Source: Brachycybe producta (taxonomy: Eukaryota > Arthropoda > Diplopoda > Playtdesmida > Andrognathidae). Taken from it: a stretch of 64,000 bases of DNA. This document shows positions 1-11,299 of the stretch, piece by piece. The stretch lies in contig JAUPFP010000002.1 in the NCBI GenBank assembly GCA_036925085.1, positions 3,526,820 to 3,590,819 of the forward strand, written 5' to 3'. Within the stretch, counting starts at the first letter, position 1. The number at the start of each line of letters is the position of its first letter. Under the pieces are notes generated by a model, which saw only the letters and a program-made list of their open reading frames with translations, searched no databases and was not told the DNA's origin. Position numbers and translations under genes: made by a program.

Positions 1-174
1 TGCAGGGATGTTTTCATTGAGAGTGTGCAATGCACGCTTCAAAAGTTACATAAGTTCGGAGCGGGCGTCATTGAAGTGTTTCTATGATTCCTCGTGGATT
101 TGTAACTTCGAAAATTCATTGCATGGGAACCAGAAGAGCGGGAATGGAACTGTTGGAATCTCTAAATTCCCAGA

Positions 175-345
175 AATTTACATGTGTGTACATGTGCGTA
201 CACATGCGCGCACGCGTGTACATATGTGTACACATGCACGCATGCATGCACACATGCGTGCGCGCGTGTACATGTGCGTGCGTATACATGTGCATACACA
301 TTGTGCACATGTGTGTACATGTGCATACGCATGTAACAATGAAAG
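175..345. repeat. CA/TG-rich alternating purine-pyrimidine repeat
   Basis: Irregular low-complexity tract of CATGTGTACATGCG-type words. Long open frames run through it on both strands, as expected of alternating purine-pyrimidine DNA, and they are not genes. Such DNA can adopt Z-form or cruciform structure; that is general knowledge, not shown here. Confidence 0.8.
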
Positions 346-983
346 AAAATTGGTTGTTTGATATATGAAAGCGTATGTTAAAGCAATGGAGGTCTATAGG
401 GTTCCTTGAATCTCTTGTTTTAATGAAATACTTTGTTTTGAACGTTTATTAGACTTTTTGTACTTATTTTGTGTACGTATAAAACTAAAAAAGTTTTATA
501 CGTCACATATTATACGGTATAATATACGGCATAAAACCACGTACAATACGTGATGTATTATACCTACCCATCCCTGTGTAGGGGCATTACGGTGTATCCT
601 AATTTGTGTATACAATTTTTTTTAGAATTGTTCGAAGTTCATCGTTTCCAGTAGATGTTGTCCCATTTACAGGGAACTTTGTCCCAATCACTTTTGGGGT
701 AGACCTTAATTGTTCTTTAATGATTACTTACATTTTGAACTTTTTAATTGCAGTAATTTTTGTTTCAATTATAATTTTGAATAAATTATATTTCAGTTAT
801 ATATCTGTTTATTTGGATATAAACAGATTTCTTTATTTTATTGTCAAAAAATCAAAATTGGGATTTTATTTTATTTGTATAAAAATTATTTATTATTTAT
901 ATTACACAACCTTGTTTACAGGATTTAAACTTATATTTTATCATTAGATGTATAATTAACTGCATACTTTATTTTTTCTATAG
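346..983. other. AT-rich spacer, no gene supported
   Basis: AT-rich DNA with a cluster of TATACGT/ATACGG words near 480-560. A short open stretch after a good acceptor at 624-625 was tested as an upstream exon of the next gene, but its phase does not fit. Nothing else is visible. Confidence 0.5.
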
Positions 984-3007
984 TGATCGGAAAGACCACT
1001 CTGATAAAACGCTGGATGATCTACTGAAAACTTTTTTATGCAAGATGGTTCCCAGCAGAACAAGGTATTTTTTTACGAGATAACATGTAATTTCTTGTGA
1101 TGAAATGGAATTGTTTCCTTTTATGTGTTTAGACGAATGTATTGTTGCAAGATTGCTCTTTATACAAGACTTGTGTATATTTAGAATATTGTTTTCTGAA
1201 AGTTTACAATTTCTTATTAATAACTTTTTCAAGCTGCATTCGGAAAGTATCTGAGGCATGTTGTGTTCAAGATCCATTTCCAAACATATTTGATCCAAAA
1301 GTTCAACACTTGGGACTGTTGTCACAGACATCAACAAGACCATCCACATTAGGTATCGGATTTTATTACATTTCTATTTAAATCTTTTTTTTGAGCATTA
1401 TAGTTGATTGGTTATGACTAAACTAGTTGTTGACTGTGGTATGTAAATGTAAGAAACACCAAGTTTTTCTGTATGTGTGACTGATATACTTGTAATATAC
1501 AAAAAAACCTGAAATATGGATTTACGTTATTTCATCATTGTTCTGTGTGTAACTGGAGTAAAACAAAGTTAACACCACTGAAGTTAACAGAACACTGGAA
1601 TGTTTAAAAGTAAACATTTAAAATACACAGTTGCCGCAATATGTTTAGTTTTCATATTTAAAGTTGTCCAATATTAAGTTTTCAAAGTGCAATGTACACC
1701 TTAAATATATGCTGATTGAGTGATAGAATGACAGAAAATTGGTAAGTGCGGTTATATTTTTAAAAACTACTTAAACACTCTTAACTCTTAAACGTCATTG
1801 AGTACGCGCTCGTAAGCAAAAAGCATCCATTAAAATGCTCGTAAAAATACCTAAAAATAATTTTATAAAACCACAATTAAACCACAGTGAAGCGAATACA
1901 TTGGCGCACGTGCTGATTTTTTTCTGTTTTTTTTTTTTAATTATTTTTACGTATTTTTATGAGCATTTTAATAAATGTTTTTTTTTGCTTACGAGCGCGT
2001 ACTCAATGGAGTGTAACATAAAGCTGGAACTTCATACCTGCTACCTTGAGTGTAGCGTCTGCAACTAGCGACTAGTGACTAGCATAGCGACTTGAAGTAG
2101 CAAGTCGCTAGTCGGTGGCACACACTACATATGTGCTGCACCTACAAGCGTTTTGGGCGTGTCTTCATGGTGTGTGTGGTGTCATATAAAATGGCGTTGA
2201 AGGCGCCATATGCAACAAAATCTGGTCTCTGATTGGTTGTTGGGTAGCGACTTGAAACGTTTGCGACCTGAAGCTTCTGTTTGAACAGAAGGTTGGCGAC
2301 TGAGTAGCAAGTCGCGACGCTTTGACAAGTTGCTTGTATATGGTATGAAGACGCGCATATGCGCCGACGCTCGCTCTAGGTAGGTCGTTCGGCGTCGCGT
2401 GAATGAAGTTTAAGCTTAAGAGTTAGAAGTTCGCAATTTTGAAATAGTTTTTAAAAATAGAACCGCACTTACCGATTTTTTGTCATTCTATTACTCGATC
2501 AGCATATATTTAAGGTGCACATTTGAACTTTGAAAACTTAATATTGGACAACTTTTAATATGAAAAAAAACATTGCTACGACTGACTGCGTATTTTAAAA
2601 ATAAACATTTTTTCTTTAACATCGGGTTTATGGGCTCAACAGAAAAACGATGCTAGCGCTCTTTGCGGCGATTTTTGGAAGTATTTTTGTGATGTAGCCT
2701 CTTAAATTAGTAATTGAACACTCTGTGTTGTTTTTGTGAATGTTTTGATATTATGTTTTTTTTTTATTTTGTATTATTCATTTTTATTTTTCTTAAAGGA
2801 GTTGGATCGGTTCCTATGCTTGCTGGCATTCATTCAAACACTAATTTGGGTCAAACAATGCATCACCTTTTAACTGGTGCATCGTCAGCGAAACTTAAAA
2901 AAGCACTTCACATGTTTACTGATGCAGGATTAGAATTTGACGAAATCACACATGTTATAGAAGGACTTCAGCAACTGGCTTCATGTTACGGTACTGCTTG
3001 TGAGTAG
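984..3007 (+). CDS. 3' end of an unrecognised host gene (three exons)
   Basis: Three exons join with consistent phases: 984-1064, 1234-1352 and 2799-3007, each bounded by AG and GT. The first exon reads DRKDHSDKTLDDLLKTFLCK after one shared base, the second CIRKVSEACCVQDPFPNIFD onward, the third GVGSVPMLAGIHSNTNLGQ onward to a TAG at 3005-3007. Together they give about 135 residues of soluble, mixed-helix sequence without low complexity, repeats or transposon motifs. I do not recognise the family. The protein must start upstream of this window or in an exon I could not identify. Intron 2 (1353-2798) holds a MITE. The last exon could instead splice at a GT near 2992, three codons before the stop. 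Two independent junctions keep the frame open, which is the main reason to believe it is a gene. Confidence 0.6.
1610..2701. mobile_element. TTAA-target MITE with long inverted repeats (family A), intronic copy
   Basis: The two halves are inverted copies of each other; for example the TAAGTGCGGTT block near 1742 is answered by AACCGCACTTAC near 2462. The right end GATGTAGCCTC is followed by TTAA at 2702-2705; the left tip is degraded. The best copy is at 9597-10296, with others at 23325, 33831 and 62289. TTAA targets are used by piggyBac and Kolobok superfamilies; no transposase is present. It lies inside intron 2 of the preceding gene and carries a second insertion. Confidence 0.7.
2022..2415. 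mobile_element. Small element inserted in the intronic MITE
   Basis: Compared with the intact copy at 9597, about 390 bp is extra here, after GTAACATAA. Its ends are inverted (AGCTGGAACTTCAT on the left, ATGAAGTTTAAGCT on the right). It contains repeated GCGACTTG/CAAGTCGC words and no coding sequence. It is probably a second MITE nested in the first. Confidence 0.5.
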
Positions 3008-3470
3008 TAATTAAAAATGGTTCTGAAAAAACTAATTGAAAATAAATGTATTTGCCTAATTTTTTTTTATTCTGAAGTTTAGAAATTTGATGGGGAAATT
3101 ATTTTATAAGATTGCCATTTTAGTATTTTTATGAATTTGAATCTGAATTACTATTATGTAAGCATCCCAAATAACATTATCAGGTATTATAACAATTCTG
3201 CTTGCAATTGACACATCATTTTGGAGTGTTGACTCTTATGATGAGGAGTAGGTTATAATCTCATTACATTAGGAAATAATTTAGTTTTGTATAGGGGGTC
3301 TTATTATATAGGTTAGGGTGCCCACTGCCCCCCCTCCCCCCCCCCAAAAAAAGTTGAAATTTATGAAGTCTTAACGTTTAAAATGTATTCTTTTCATAAC
3401 ATTATATCACTTGTAAAATCTCAGGTCCTCAAGGCTCTGAAGTTGTCACCCCCCTGCAATTGCCGCGGCG
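3008..3470. other. 3' flank of the host gene, no feature
   Basis: AT-rich DNA with an AATAAA at about 3040-3045, shortly after the stop codon and plausible as the polyadenylation signal of the upstream gene. A poly-C/poly-A tract lies at 3329-3353. Nothing else is visible. Confidence 0.4.
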
Positions 3471-3477
3471 GGGGAGC

Positions 3478-3622
3478 GCACAGGCATTTAGAAATCGGGG
3501 CGAACACAAGTTGGCTCCGCCCTTTTTATGACGACCGGCAACTTCTATTTGGTTGGTTATGTAGTCTGACATCACATGCTCCGTCCTTTTCAACGTCGAA
3601 CCACACAACAAACCAGACATAA
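3478..3622. repeat. Half copy of GGCGGAG palindromic MITE (family B)
   Basis: Contains CAGGCATTTAGAAATCGG, TTGGCTCCGCCC, TTTTTATGACGACCGGCAAC and the ACGTCGAACCACACAAC core. These match the complete palindromic copy at 13486-13695, but only one arm plus the centre is present. Confidence 0.65.
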
Positions 3623-3629
3623 CCAAGAG

Positions 3630-4063
3630 GTTATGATGAGAAGACATACATACATTGAGCTCCTGATTGTTATGTGATATTCAATACTTTGTGATTTAGG
3701 TGCACTCTAGGTTTCTCAGGTAATCTCTGAAACTGTAAGGTGCCAAAAATTACACCAGTTTTTACTTGTAAGTGACATTAATTTTTGTGAACTCCTTAAA
3801 AACAATCTTGACTCTTGTGAAGTTTTTCTTTGTTACAAAATTCGCCATTGCTTCTCTTCATGAGACTTTGTAAGTGAAGGGGTGCAGCTTGTGGAAGTAT
3901 CAGATGTCACATTCTTTTCCAACATCCATCTATTTGTTTACATTGTAACTTTCAGTGAAAAGTATCTACAGTGGCCTGAAAAGGTACAACACAACTCTTA
4001 CATTTTCTACTTCTAATATTCTGGTAACTTCTGCACTTCCCAACTGGGACAAAGACCCCATTA
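3630..4063. other. Probable 5' untranslated region of the LINE
   Basis: No ORF or repeat is visible. The stretch leads directly into LINE ORF1, so part of it is probably LINE 5' UTR; the element's true 5' end could not be fixed. Confidence 0.35.
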
Positions 4064-4108
4064 TTGGGTCTACCGAGTGGTCATAAAAGTTGGACAACCT
4101 TAACCAAC

Positions 4109-5353
4109 ATGGCTTCAGACTCACAACCAACCTTCATTGTAGAACCTGGGATGGAGCCAAACATGGAACCACCACCAGTGAACCTAGACAGCATCTTTGA
4201 CATGCCATCTGAAAACTTGCTACCTTTACTCTTTGGCTACGTGGATCGCCTCCGAGCAGCAACTAACAAGGTCAATGACAAAAATGTCATTGTTTTCCGC
4301 ACAACAGACAGGGCTCAAGTTCGAGACATTCTTGATGACATAACTAAGACATTTGTGGTTCTGGCCGATCGTAACCGAGTCTTGGAAACTAAGCTGGCTT
4401 CGGCTTTGGCTGGGGCTCATGCACACCACCAATGTCAGCAAATTGCAGTTGCTCAGCCCACGAATGGTCGAGCTCCCTCTTCACCCAGCTATGCAGGGGT
4501 TCTTCGGGGTGGTTCACCTCCCCCAGCCATGCACAACACTTCTGTGGCTAAATTCACATATGAAGATATGTCACATGCCCGTCGTCATCAACCACCTTCC
4601 TTTGCTTTGGTCATCAAGTCCCAGATGGCAAGTCAATCTCCTGAGGTTACCCGAAAAGATCTGCGGAAGAAAATCGAGCCACAGGCCCTTGGCGGCAGCT
4701 TCCGTTCTGTCCGAACCACAAAGTCTGGGGCCCTTGTCATTGAATGTACTTCTAAAAAGCAGCACCAAAAACTGGCAGCAACAGTATCTACACTTCGGGG
4801 GTACACCTCTACCAATACCTCCTCCACTCGAAAGCCACGAGTCATCATTACTGGCGTCGACTCTGACCTGGACCCTACTGGTATTGTAGATGACATTATT
4901 ACCAAAAATGAAGTTCTGATTGCAAATGCTGGCGGGACTGAGGAATTCCAGAAAGGATTTAATATCGTGACCCACCGCAAGTGTCGCAATCCTACCTGTA
5001 TGAACATCATTGCCGAGGTCACACCCAAGGTCTTTTCTGCCTGTATCGGGGTTGGCAAGCTCATTGTTGTATGGATGAGCCACTGTGTTGAGGAGCTCTT
5101 GGAAGTGTCACGATGCTATCGATGTAATGGACTTGGACACATTTCCAGAACATGCGAAGTACAACAATCTAAGTGCCTGCGGTGTGGGGGAGATCACTTT
5201 GCGAAAGACTGCACCGCAACTCACCCAGACTGTTCTAACTGCCGCCATGCCGGACTCTCCCTACGAGCCCACCTCACAACTGACGTGAAGTGCCCAGTTT
5301 ACATGTCGCGATTAGACCTGTTGAAGCACCAAACGGACTATGGATCACAATAG
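4109..5353 (+). CDS. LINE ORF1, gag-like nucleic-acid-binding protein
   Basis: 414 residues from the ATG at 4109; an in-frame ATG at 4064 would add 15 residues, and MASDSQPTF looks the more natural start. The N-terminal part is Pro/Ser-rich. The middle has a basic stretch (VTRKDLRKKIEPQALGGSFR) like the RRM-like fold of I/R1-type ORF1 proteins. The C-terminus has CCHC knuckles CYRCNGLGHISRTC and CLRCGGDHFAKDC (about residues 336-368) and a third cysteine cluster beginning CSNC. ORF1 proteins of this kind coat the element RNA. The stop overlaps the start of ORF2 by 14 bases, which suggests coupled or reinitiating translation. The frame is open throughout. Confidence 0.85.
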   Translation: MASDSQPTFIVEPGMEPNMEPPPVNLDSIFDMPSENLLPLLFGYVDRLRAATNKVNDKNVIVFRTTDRAQVRDILDDITKTFVVLADRNRVLETKLASALAGAHAHHQCQQIAVAQPTNGRAPSSPSYAGVLRGGSPPPAMHNTSVAKFTYEDMSHARRHQPPSFALVIKSQMASQSPEVTRKDLRKKIEPQALGGSFRSVRTTKSGALVIECTSKKQHQKLAATVSTLRGYTSTNTSSTRKPRVIITGVDSDLDPTGIVDDIITKNEVLIANAGGTEEFQKGFNIVTHRKCRNPTCMNIIAEVTPKVFSACIGVGKLIVVWMSHCVEELLEVSRCYRCNGLGHISRTCEVQQSKCLRCGGDHFAKDCTATHPDCSNCRHAGLSLRAHLTTDVKCPVYMSRLDLLKHQTDYGSQ

Positions 5354-8300
5354 CCATCCTCAAGTTATGACGCCTATTCGGATCCTTCAAATCAACCTGG
5401 GAAGATCCAAAGTTGCTGGTGCTCTTCTACAATCATTCGGTAAGGACTATGATGTTGTGTGTGTTCAGGAGCCCTCTCCATGGCTACTGGGTTCTGGTGG
5501 TGGCACACGTGCTGCTCCTGAGCCCAGGGTGGGGAGGATCCTCACCATGGCCCGTCACCCCACTTGGAGAATGTTGGAACTAAAACAGTTTACCTCTGAA
5601 TACATGGTTGTGACACTATTCAAGATCAACAACAGCAGCCAGTGGCTGTTGGCCAACATCTACACCCCTCCTGACAATGATAAGCTACTACGAATCACCA
5701 CAACCATATTGGAGGCTTTGACCACCATCAACCATACCTACACCTGCCCCATAGTGGTTTTAGGAGACTTTAATGCCAAACACCCAGCTTGGGGGTCTGA
5801 CAAGACCAATCTTTGTGGTATTGCCTGGATGGATTTCGCTGTATCATATGGATTTCACATTCGCAATGATGATCACTTTGGCCCAACCTTCAGTACTGTC
5901 AATGGTGAGAGCTTCATAGACCTGACCTTGACAAAAGTTCAGAATTGCTCTTGGGAGATACTTGATGAAGAGTCCCACAGCGACCATCGCTACATTGCCA
6001 CGCGGTTTACCATATCAACATCAGCCCATAGCAACGAACAGCACTTCATTTGGAAGAAAGCAGACTGGTCAATTTTCCAAGACATTATCTCTAGTGGAGC
6101 AGCCTCAGCCATTGGTGATCTGTCTGATGTGCATAGCTCAGCTACTCGTTTCCAGGACTTGTGCATCAAAGCATGCCACGCCTCTATGCCATACATGCCA
6201 GCCGCCCCTAAACAATCCTGTGCATGGTGGAATTCTGACCTTCAACATGCCCGCCGTACTGTACGGAAGGCCCGCAAGTCTTTTCAACAAGAGAAAGACC
6301 CAGCTAGACGCCTGCATCTTCTAGAATCTTTTCGTCTCGAGCGGAGTAACTTCAAACAACTGGTCCTTGATACAAAACTATCATCTTGGAAGGCCTATTG
6401 TGGGCAAGTAAAAGCAACATCTCCCTTTGGAATCCCCTACAAAATATTGGCTGGGAAACGTAAAAGCCTGTCCTCTCCTACTTCAATTAAGCTGGAGGAT
6501 GGCACATGGACGAAGGATGCTGATGAAACATCTGTGGCTCTGCTCAATGAATACTTTCCACAGGATAACCCCGAGAGTGACACACCAACAAAGGGAAATT
6601 CGATCTAGGGCTAAACTATGCACAGGAAATGCTCCTGACATTCCCTTCTCATCAAAAGAACTGCGTGATGCCGTCCTGAGCTTTGCTATTGACAAAGCCC
6701 CAGGATGTGATGGCTTTCCACCTGCTGGACTTCGACATGTCCTTTTAGCTGCTGGAGAAGAATGGTTACAGATGTTAAATAAGTGCTACGAAAAAAGTGT
6801 GTTCCCTAGTGTGTGGAAACTGTCACAAGTGGTATGGCTACCTAAAAAGAGTGGGAATCGAGTTCGCCCTATTTGCCTCTTACCTGTTCTGGGGAAAGTA
6901 TTAGACAAACTCGTGGCTCGCCGACTTAACTACTTTTTAGAGAAACATGGCCATCTCTCGCCTGAACAGTTTGGTTTTCGTCAGGGGCACAGTTCAGTGG
7001 CTGCTATTGAAAGCTACGTGCGATGGACAAAACAGACATTGGCCAGAGGTGATCATGCCCTTGCTGTTGCATTGGACATCTCCAATGCATTCAACTGTGC
7101 CTGGCACCCTGCTATACTTGATGGATTGCATACAGTGCAATGCCCGGAGAACCTCTTCCGCCTTATTTCATCTTTTCTATCTGGCCATTCGGTGCAGTCT
7201 GGAACAGTACAGCATCAGGCAACAACTGGTTGCCCTCAGGGTTCTTGCATGGGCCCAGTGTTGTGGCTGGTGCTGATGGAATCATGGCTGACAAGAATCA
7301 AGAGTGTCATCTCCTGCCAGGATCGTGTTCAGGCTTTTGCAGATGACTCACTAGGTTTGCTGTGTTGTCGATCAGTACGAAGTCTAGAAGCTAAGTTCCA
7401 GGACTTTTGGTCATGTTGTACAGAGTGGGCCACCCTCATGAAGCTGTCTTATGCAGTGGACAAGACTATTGTTCTTTTCCATTCTGCACGTAGACTGGTT
7501 AAGCAACCTTACCTTCACATGGGAGAAAAAGTAATGAAACCATCTGCTTCAATGCTGTATCTTGGAGTGATGATCGACCCACGCTTTGACTGGTCTCTTC
7601 ACATCCGATATCTCCAAGGGAGGGTGGGAAGCATGGCTGCTCGCCTGTTTGCTATCTGTGGCCGTGAATGGGGGATGAGTCCGGCAGTGCTGCGGGAGGT
7701 ATATCGGCGTGCACTTCTCCCTATGCTGCTTTATGGGGCGGAAGTCTGGGGTAACAGAGCATCTACTGGCACACTCACCCGTCTTCTGGATGCTACCCAG
7801 AGGCCCTTTCTTTTGGCAATAACCAAGGCATTTCGTACAGCACCGACAAGGGCGCTTCAGGTGCTTTCTGGCTGCCCACCTGTGTTCATCCTTGCACACG
7901 GCCGTCACGTACTTTGGAAACATCGCCAGGCATCTGCTGAGCTGCTGGACACCCCCTTAACCATCAAGAATAGCATGCACCCCGCACTCCAGCAAGAATA
8001 CCCTGTGGAAAAATGGACTACAGACTTAAGCACACAGGTGGATTTCTGCATCTATACCGATGGATCAAAACGAGACAATAAGGTTGGCTCTGCATTTGTA
8101 GTAACCAACCGCAATCACGAGTTTCACTTATGGGGGTGCCGTCTACCGGATGAATGTACTGTGTTTCAGGCTGAGCTCTTAGCAATCCGGATGGCAATTA
8201 AAATGGGCGGGGAGCATGCCCCGCGAGGGACAACCATAATGATCTGCTCTGACTCATTATCTGCATTAACTGTTGTGTGATTAGGATCCAGCACACATGC

Positions 8301-8955
8301 TGATTCATACCATGCAAATGCTGATATACGTCGCTTTGGGAGTTATGGCAGGCAGATACGCTTGGCCTGGATTAAAGCCCATGCTGGCCACACCTGGAAC
8401 GAGCGTGCTGACCAACTTGCCAAGCTGTGGACTACGTCACTTACAGTGGCAGTTCACAGTCGCGCAATATCAAGCTTCCAGGCAACAGTCCGAGCTAGGG
8501 AACACCGGGAGTGGCAGTCACTGTGGAACCTTTCTAATACCGGCCGTCAAGTCCATGAGCTGCTTCCACAACTGGAGCATTCTCATTCTCACCACATCTT
8601 CTCAGGGAAAATAGTTTTGTTGATGACCGGGCATGGTCCGTTCAATCGCTACCTCCAACGTTTTCGGCTCTCTACTACAGACGGCTGTTGCCCATGCGAA
8701 CTTGGTGAGGAGGACACTCTACAGCACATCCTGTTCCATTGTATGCTTCCCATTCGCACTGCAGCACGTGAACGACTCATCTTGTGGTCCACTAGAACTG
8801 ATCTTAGTTGGCCAATCCATCCAGCTGTCCTCTTTCAAGCTGAACACTTGAAGGCAATGCGTGAGTTCGCTAATGAAGCAGTTTTCCGATACCCTGTTCC
8901 TCATGATGATGCCACTACTGACAACAGCTCTGCCAGTGACAGTGATAACTCCTAG
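5340..8955 (+). pseudogene. LINE ORF2: endonuclease, reverse transcriptase, RNase H
   Basis: Starts MDHNSHPQVMTPIRILQINL. The APE-type endonuclease shows VVCVQEP, GDFNAKHPAWG and SHSDHRYIA (5340-6030). The reverse transcriptase shows RPICLLPVLGKVLDKLVA, FGFRQGHSS, LDISNAFNCAW, GCPQGSCMGP and the catalytic FADD at about 7335. RNase H follows with IYTDGSK, AELLAIRMAI, SDSLSALTVV and WIKAHAGHTWNERADQLAK. The C-terminus carries a Cys/His motif (CPCELGEEDTLQHILFHC). The endonuclease frame ends at 6606-6608, while the RT reads in the next frame, so there is one frameshift near 6590-6605. A TGA at 8278-8280 interrupts RNase H, and the same frame then continues to 8955. Everything else matches a full-length ORF2 of about 1200 residues. 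Enzymatic roles are inferred from motifs. Confidence 0.85.
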
Positions 8956-8990
8956 TGAGATAAGTGGCCACCACACCCTTTCAGCTTCTC

Positions 8991-9178
8991 CCTTACAATG
9001 ACGACTAAATCATCCAAACTGAACATTGGAACTATGATAACAGACCTGCTAATCACAACCTAGTGCATAAACCCTAGCTGCTTCCCTTACAATGATGTCT
9101 AAATCACCCGAACTGAACATTGGAACTATGATAACACAGACCTGTTAATCACAACCCTGTGCACAAACCCTAGCTGCT
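8991..9178 (+). repeat. 94-bp tandem duplication in the LINE 3' UTR
   Basis: Two adjacent copies beginning CCTTACAATGA, both containing GAACATTGGAACTATGATAA and AAACCCTAGCTGC, with a few differences. Short tandem repeats in 3' UTRs are common in LINEs. Confidence 0.8.
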
Positions 9179-9269
9179 AACCTAGAGATACTATGTTTTG
9201 GTGGTACCGGGGAGGGGTAGGAACCTATAGGCTCTTGTCTACCTTCACGGCAAAGACCCTTCTTGTTAA

Positions 9270-9420
9270 GACTGTCGTACACTAAATGGTATAAGTGGCC
9301 TTAAGCCTATCGGCGGGTGGGCCGTAGTTATATTTGCAACACAACAAACCATAAAAAGGGTGGAGCCAACTTGTGTTCGTCCCGATTTGTAAAATCCTAT
9401 GGGGGCGTAGGAGGCTTCGA
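9270..9420. repeat. Fragment of GGCGGAG-type MITE
   Basis: Contains AAGCCTATCGGCGGGTGGGC, also found in diverged form near 32478, and ATAAAAAGGGTGGAGCCAAC, TTGTGTTCGTCCCGATTTGT, the arm sequence of family B. Truncated; no coding content. Confidence 0.5.
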
Positions 9421-9596
9421 GGGCGCTATTTTGGGGGTGCAAAGGGGCGTAATGTTTTAAGCTGCAAGGGGGACGCAACCAAACCTAGCCATGCCACTGA
9501 GTGAATAATTTTCAATGTCGTCCCCTTTGATAGACACAGAATAAATAAACATGTACAATTGTACATTACACATTAGCATCACAGGATTAGTCTTAA

Positions 9597-10296
9597 GAGG
9601 CTACATCACAAAATTACTTCGAAATATCTCCGCAAAGAGCGCTAGCATCGTTTTTCTGTTGAGCCCATAGACATGTGAATTTTTAAAATACACAGTGGCG
9701 GAAATGTTTATTTTTCATATTTAAAGTTGTTCAATATTAAGTTTTCAAAGTGCAATGTGCACCTTAAATATATGCTGATCGAGTAATAGAATGACAAAAA
9801 ATCGGTAAGTGCGGTTCTATTTTTAAAAACTATTTAAAAATCGCGAATATCCAACTCTTACATTAAACTCCATTGAATATGCACACATAAGCAAAAAAAT
9901 CCATTAAAATGCTCGTTTTCTGTTTTTTTTTTAAATTATTTTTTACGTATTTTTATGAGCATTTTAATGGATGTTTTTTCTTATTTGGGCGTACTCAATG
10001 GAGTTTAACATAAGAGTTACAAATTCGCGATTTTGAAATACTTTTTAAAAATATAACCGCACATACCAATTTTTTGTCATTCTATCACTAGATTAGCATA
10101 TATTTAAGGTGCACATTGCACTTTGAAAGCTTAATATTGGACAACTTTAAATATGAAAAATAAACATATTGCCGCGCATGACTGTGTATTTTAAAATTAA
10201 CATTTTTTCTTTAACGTTGGGTCCATGGGCTCAATAGAAAAACGATGCTAGCGCTCCTTGCTGAGATTTTTCGAAGTAAGTTTGTGATGTAGCCTC
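9597..10296. mobile_element. TTAA-target MITE (family A), most complete copy
   Basis: 700 bp, almost wholly palindromic. The left end GAGGCTACATCACAAAATTA follows TTAA at 9593-9596; the right end is TTTGTGATGTAGCCTC. Subterminal words such as GCGCTAGCATCGTTTTTCTG and TAAGTGCGGTTCTATTTTT recur inverted on the other arm. The right-hand TTAA has degraded to TAAT. No transposase; mobilised in trans if at all. Confidence 0.8.
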
Positions 10297-10311
10297 TAAT
10301 TCACAGGCATC

Positions 10312-10502
10312 TGTACTACTGTAGGCAGCTTCAGAATTTCTTTGGCTCCACCCTTTTATGAGCGTCATCAATTTCTAATTGGTTTGTTATTGGGTCTGAT
10401 GTCACTTACCCCGCCCTTTTTATTTCTAATTGGTTGATATTTGGTCTGACGCTCATAAAAGGGCGGAGCCAAAGATATTCTGAAGCTGTCTACAGATGCC
10501 TG
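10312..10502. mobile_element. Palindromic MITE with CAGGCATCTGTA ends
   Basis: Inverted ends CAGGCATCTGTACTACTGTA and CTACAGATGCCTG, continued by GCTTCAGAATTTCTTTGGCT and its complement. The centre has the GGCGGAG and CTAATTGGTTTGTT words shared with family B, so the two families are related. Confidence 0.75.
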
Positions 10503-11299
10503 TTTGAGGCTGTTTCTAATTCTAGTCATTACACAGATTAATATAATATGGTATCTATTTTCTGGTTTAGATTTACGTGGTCCATTCTGTTTGATGCAAG
10601 GGGGCCGATATTGAAGAAAATCACGTGCGAGATTCAATAAGATTTCACAGTAGATCGTGTATTATGGAAAGATATTTTATATTTAAATATCCAGAATAGA
10701 ATTGAACCTTGAAAATTCAGTAAAACTTGAGTAAAAAGTAAAAATGGCTTGTAATACGGTACGAGATTCACCCCCCCAATGTCCGGTCCCCTTTGGTTTG
10801 ATGACGTCATTCAGAGCTAGTATCTGGTAACGTTGTTTTAATTTGTTTATTGCGATTGTAATGGCGGCAGCAATGAATTGTTTATATGTAACTAGTGTGA
10901 ATGTGTTCTGCAGTTGCAAATACTTTATAAACTCTGCATTATTTCGTTTATGTGTAGATTTTCTAGGATTTCTCGTTGTTAATAGCGGCGTCACCATTCA
11001 TTTATAATGACTATAGACATATATCGACTTTGGTAACTTGTTCAAAAAGTGTTTTGTGTAGGCCTAATTAATTCAAGACTTTAAACGACCTTTGATAGTG
11101 AGTTTCGAATTCATTTAATTGGATGGGTAAGTGATAGTAATTTCTGCTTTTTTGTTGTTGTTTTGCTTGTCTTTAGACACGAAAATCAAGAGATTAAAAG
11201 AGGGGGTTTGTTATAATCATGGACGAATAAGGCCCCCCCCCCCGCACACTATACAGAGTTACAGTGAAATACGTATGAGGCCCAGAGGTGAAGCAGTGC
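10503..11299. other. Unannotated spacer
   Basis: No supported gene. A poly-C tract lies at about 11234-11242. Short open frames here lack any recognisable protein features. Confidence 0.4.

Larger units (their letters stand above)
4064..9240 (+). mobile_element. Non-LTR retrotransposon (LINE), I/R1 group with RNase H
   Basis: Two overlapping ORFs in the order expected for APE-endonuclease LINEs: a gag-like ORF1 with CCHC zinc knuckles, then an ORF2 with endonuclease, reverse transcriptase, RNase H and a C-terminal Cys/His motif. RNase H after the RT points to the I/R1/LOA group rather than Jockey or CR1, but the clade was not tested. The 3' UTR holds a 94-bp duplication and ends without an obvious poly(A) tail. 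Both ORFs keep long open stretches, so the copy is fairly young, but ORF2 has one frameshift and one in-frame stop, so it is not autonomous as it stands. Confidence 0.85.

Noticed and set aside
8-368. Overlapping open frames on both strands
   Set aside because: They arise from the CA/TG alternating tract, with His/Cys/Met-rich low-complexity translation.
606-947. Open frame near a good acceptor, considered as an upstream exon of the gene at 984
   Set aside because: Candidate donors at 650, 680 and 698 leave phases that do not fit the exon at 984, and the frame needed meets a stop. The rest is T-rich.
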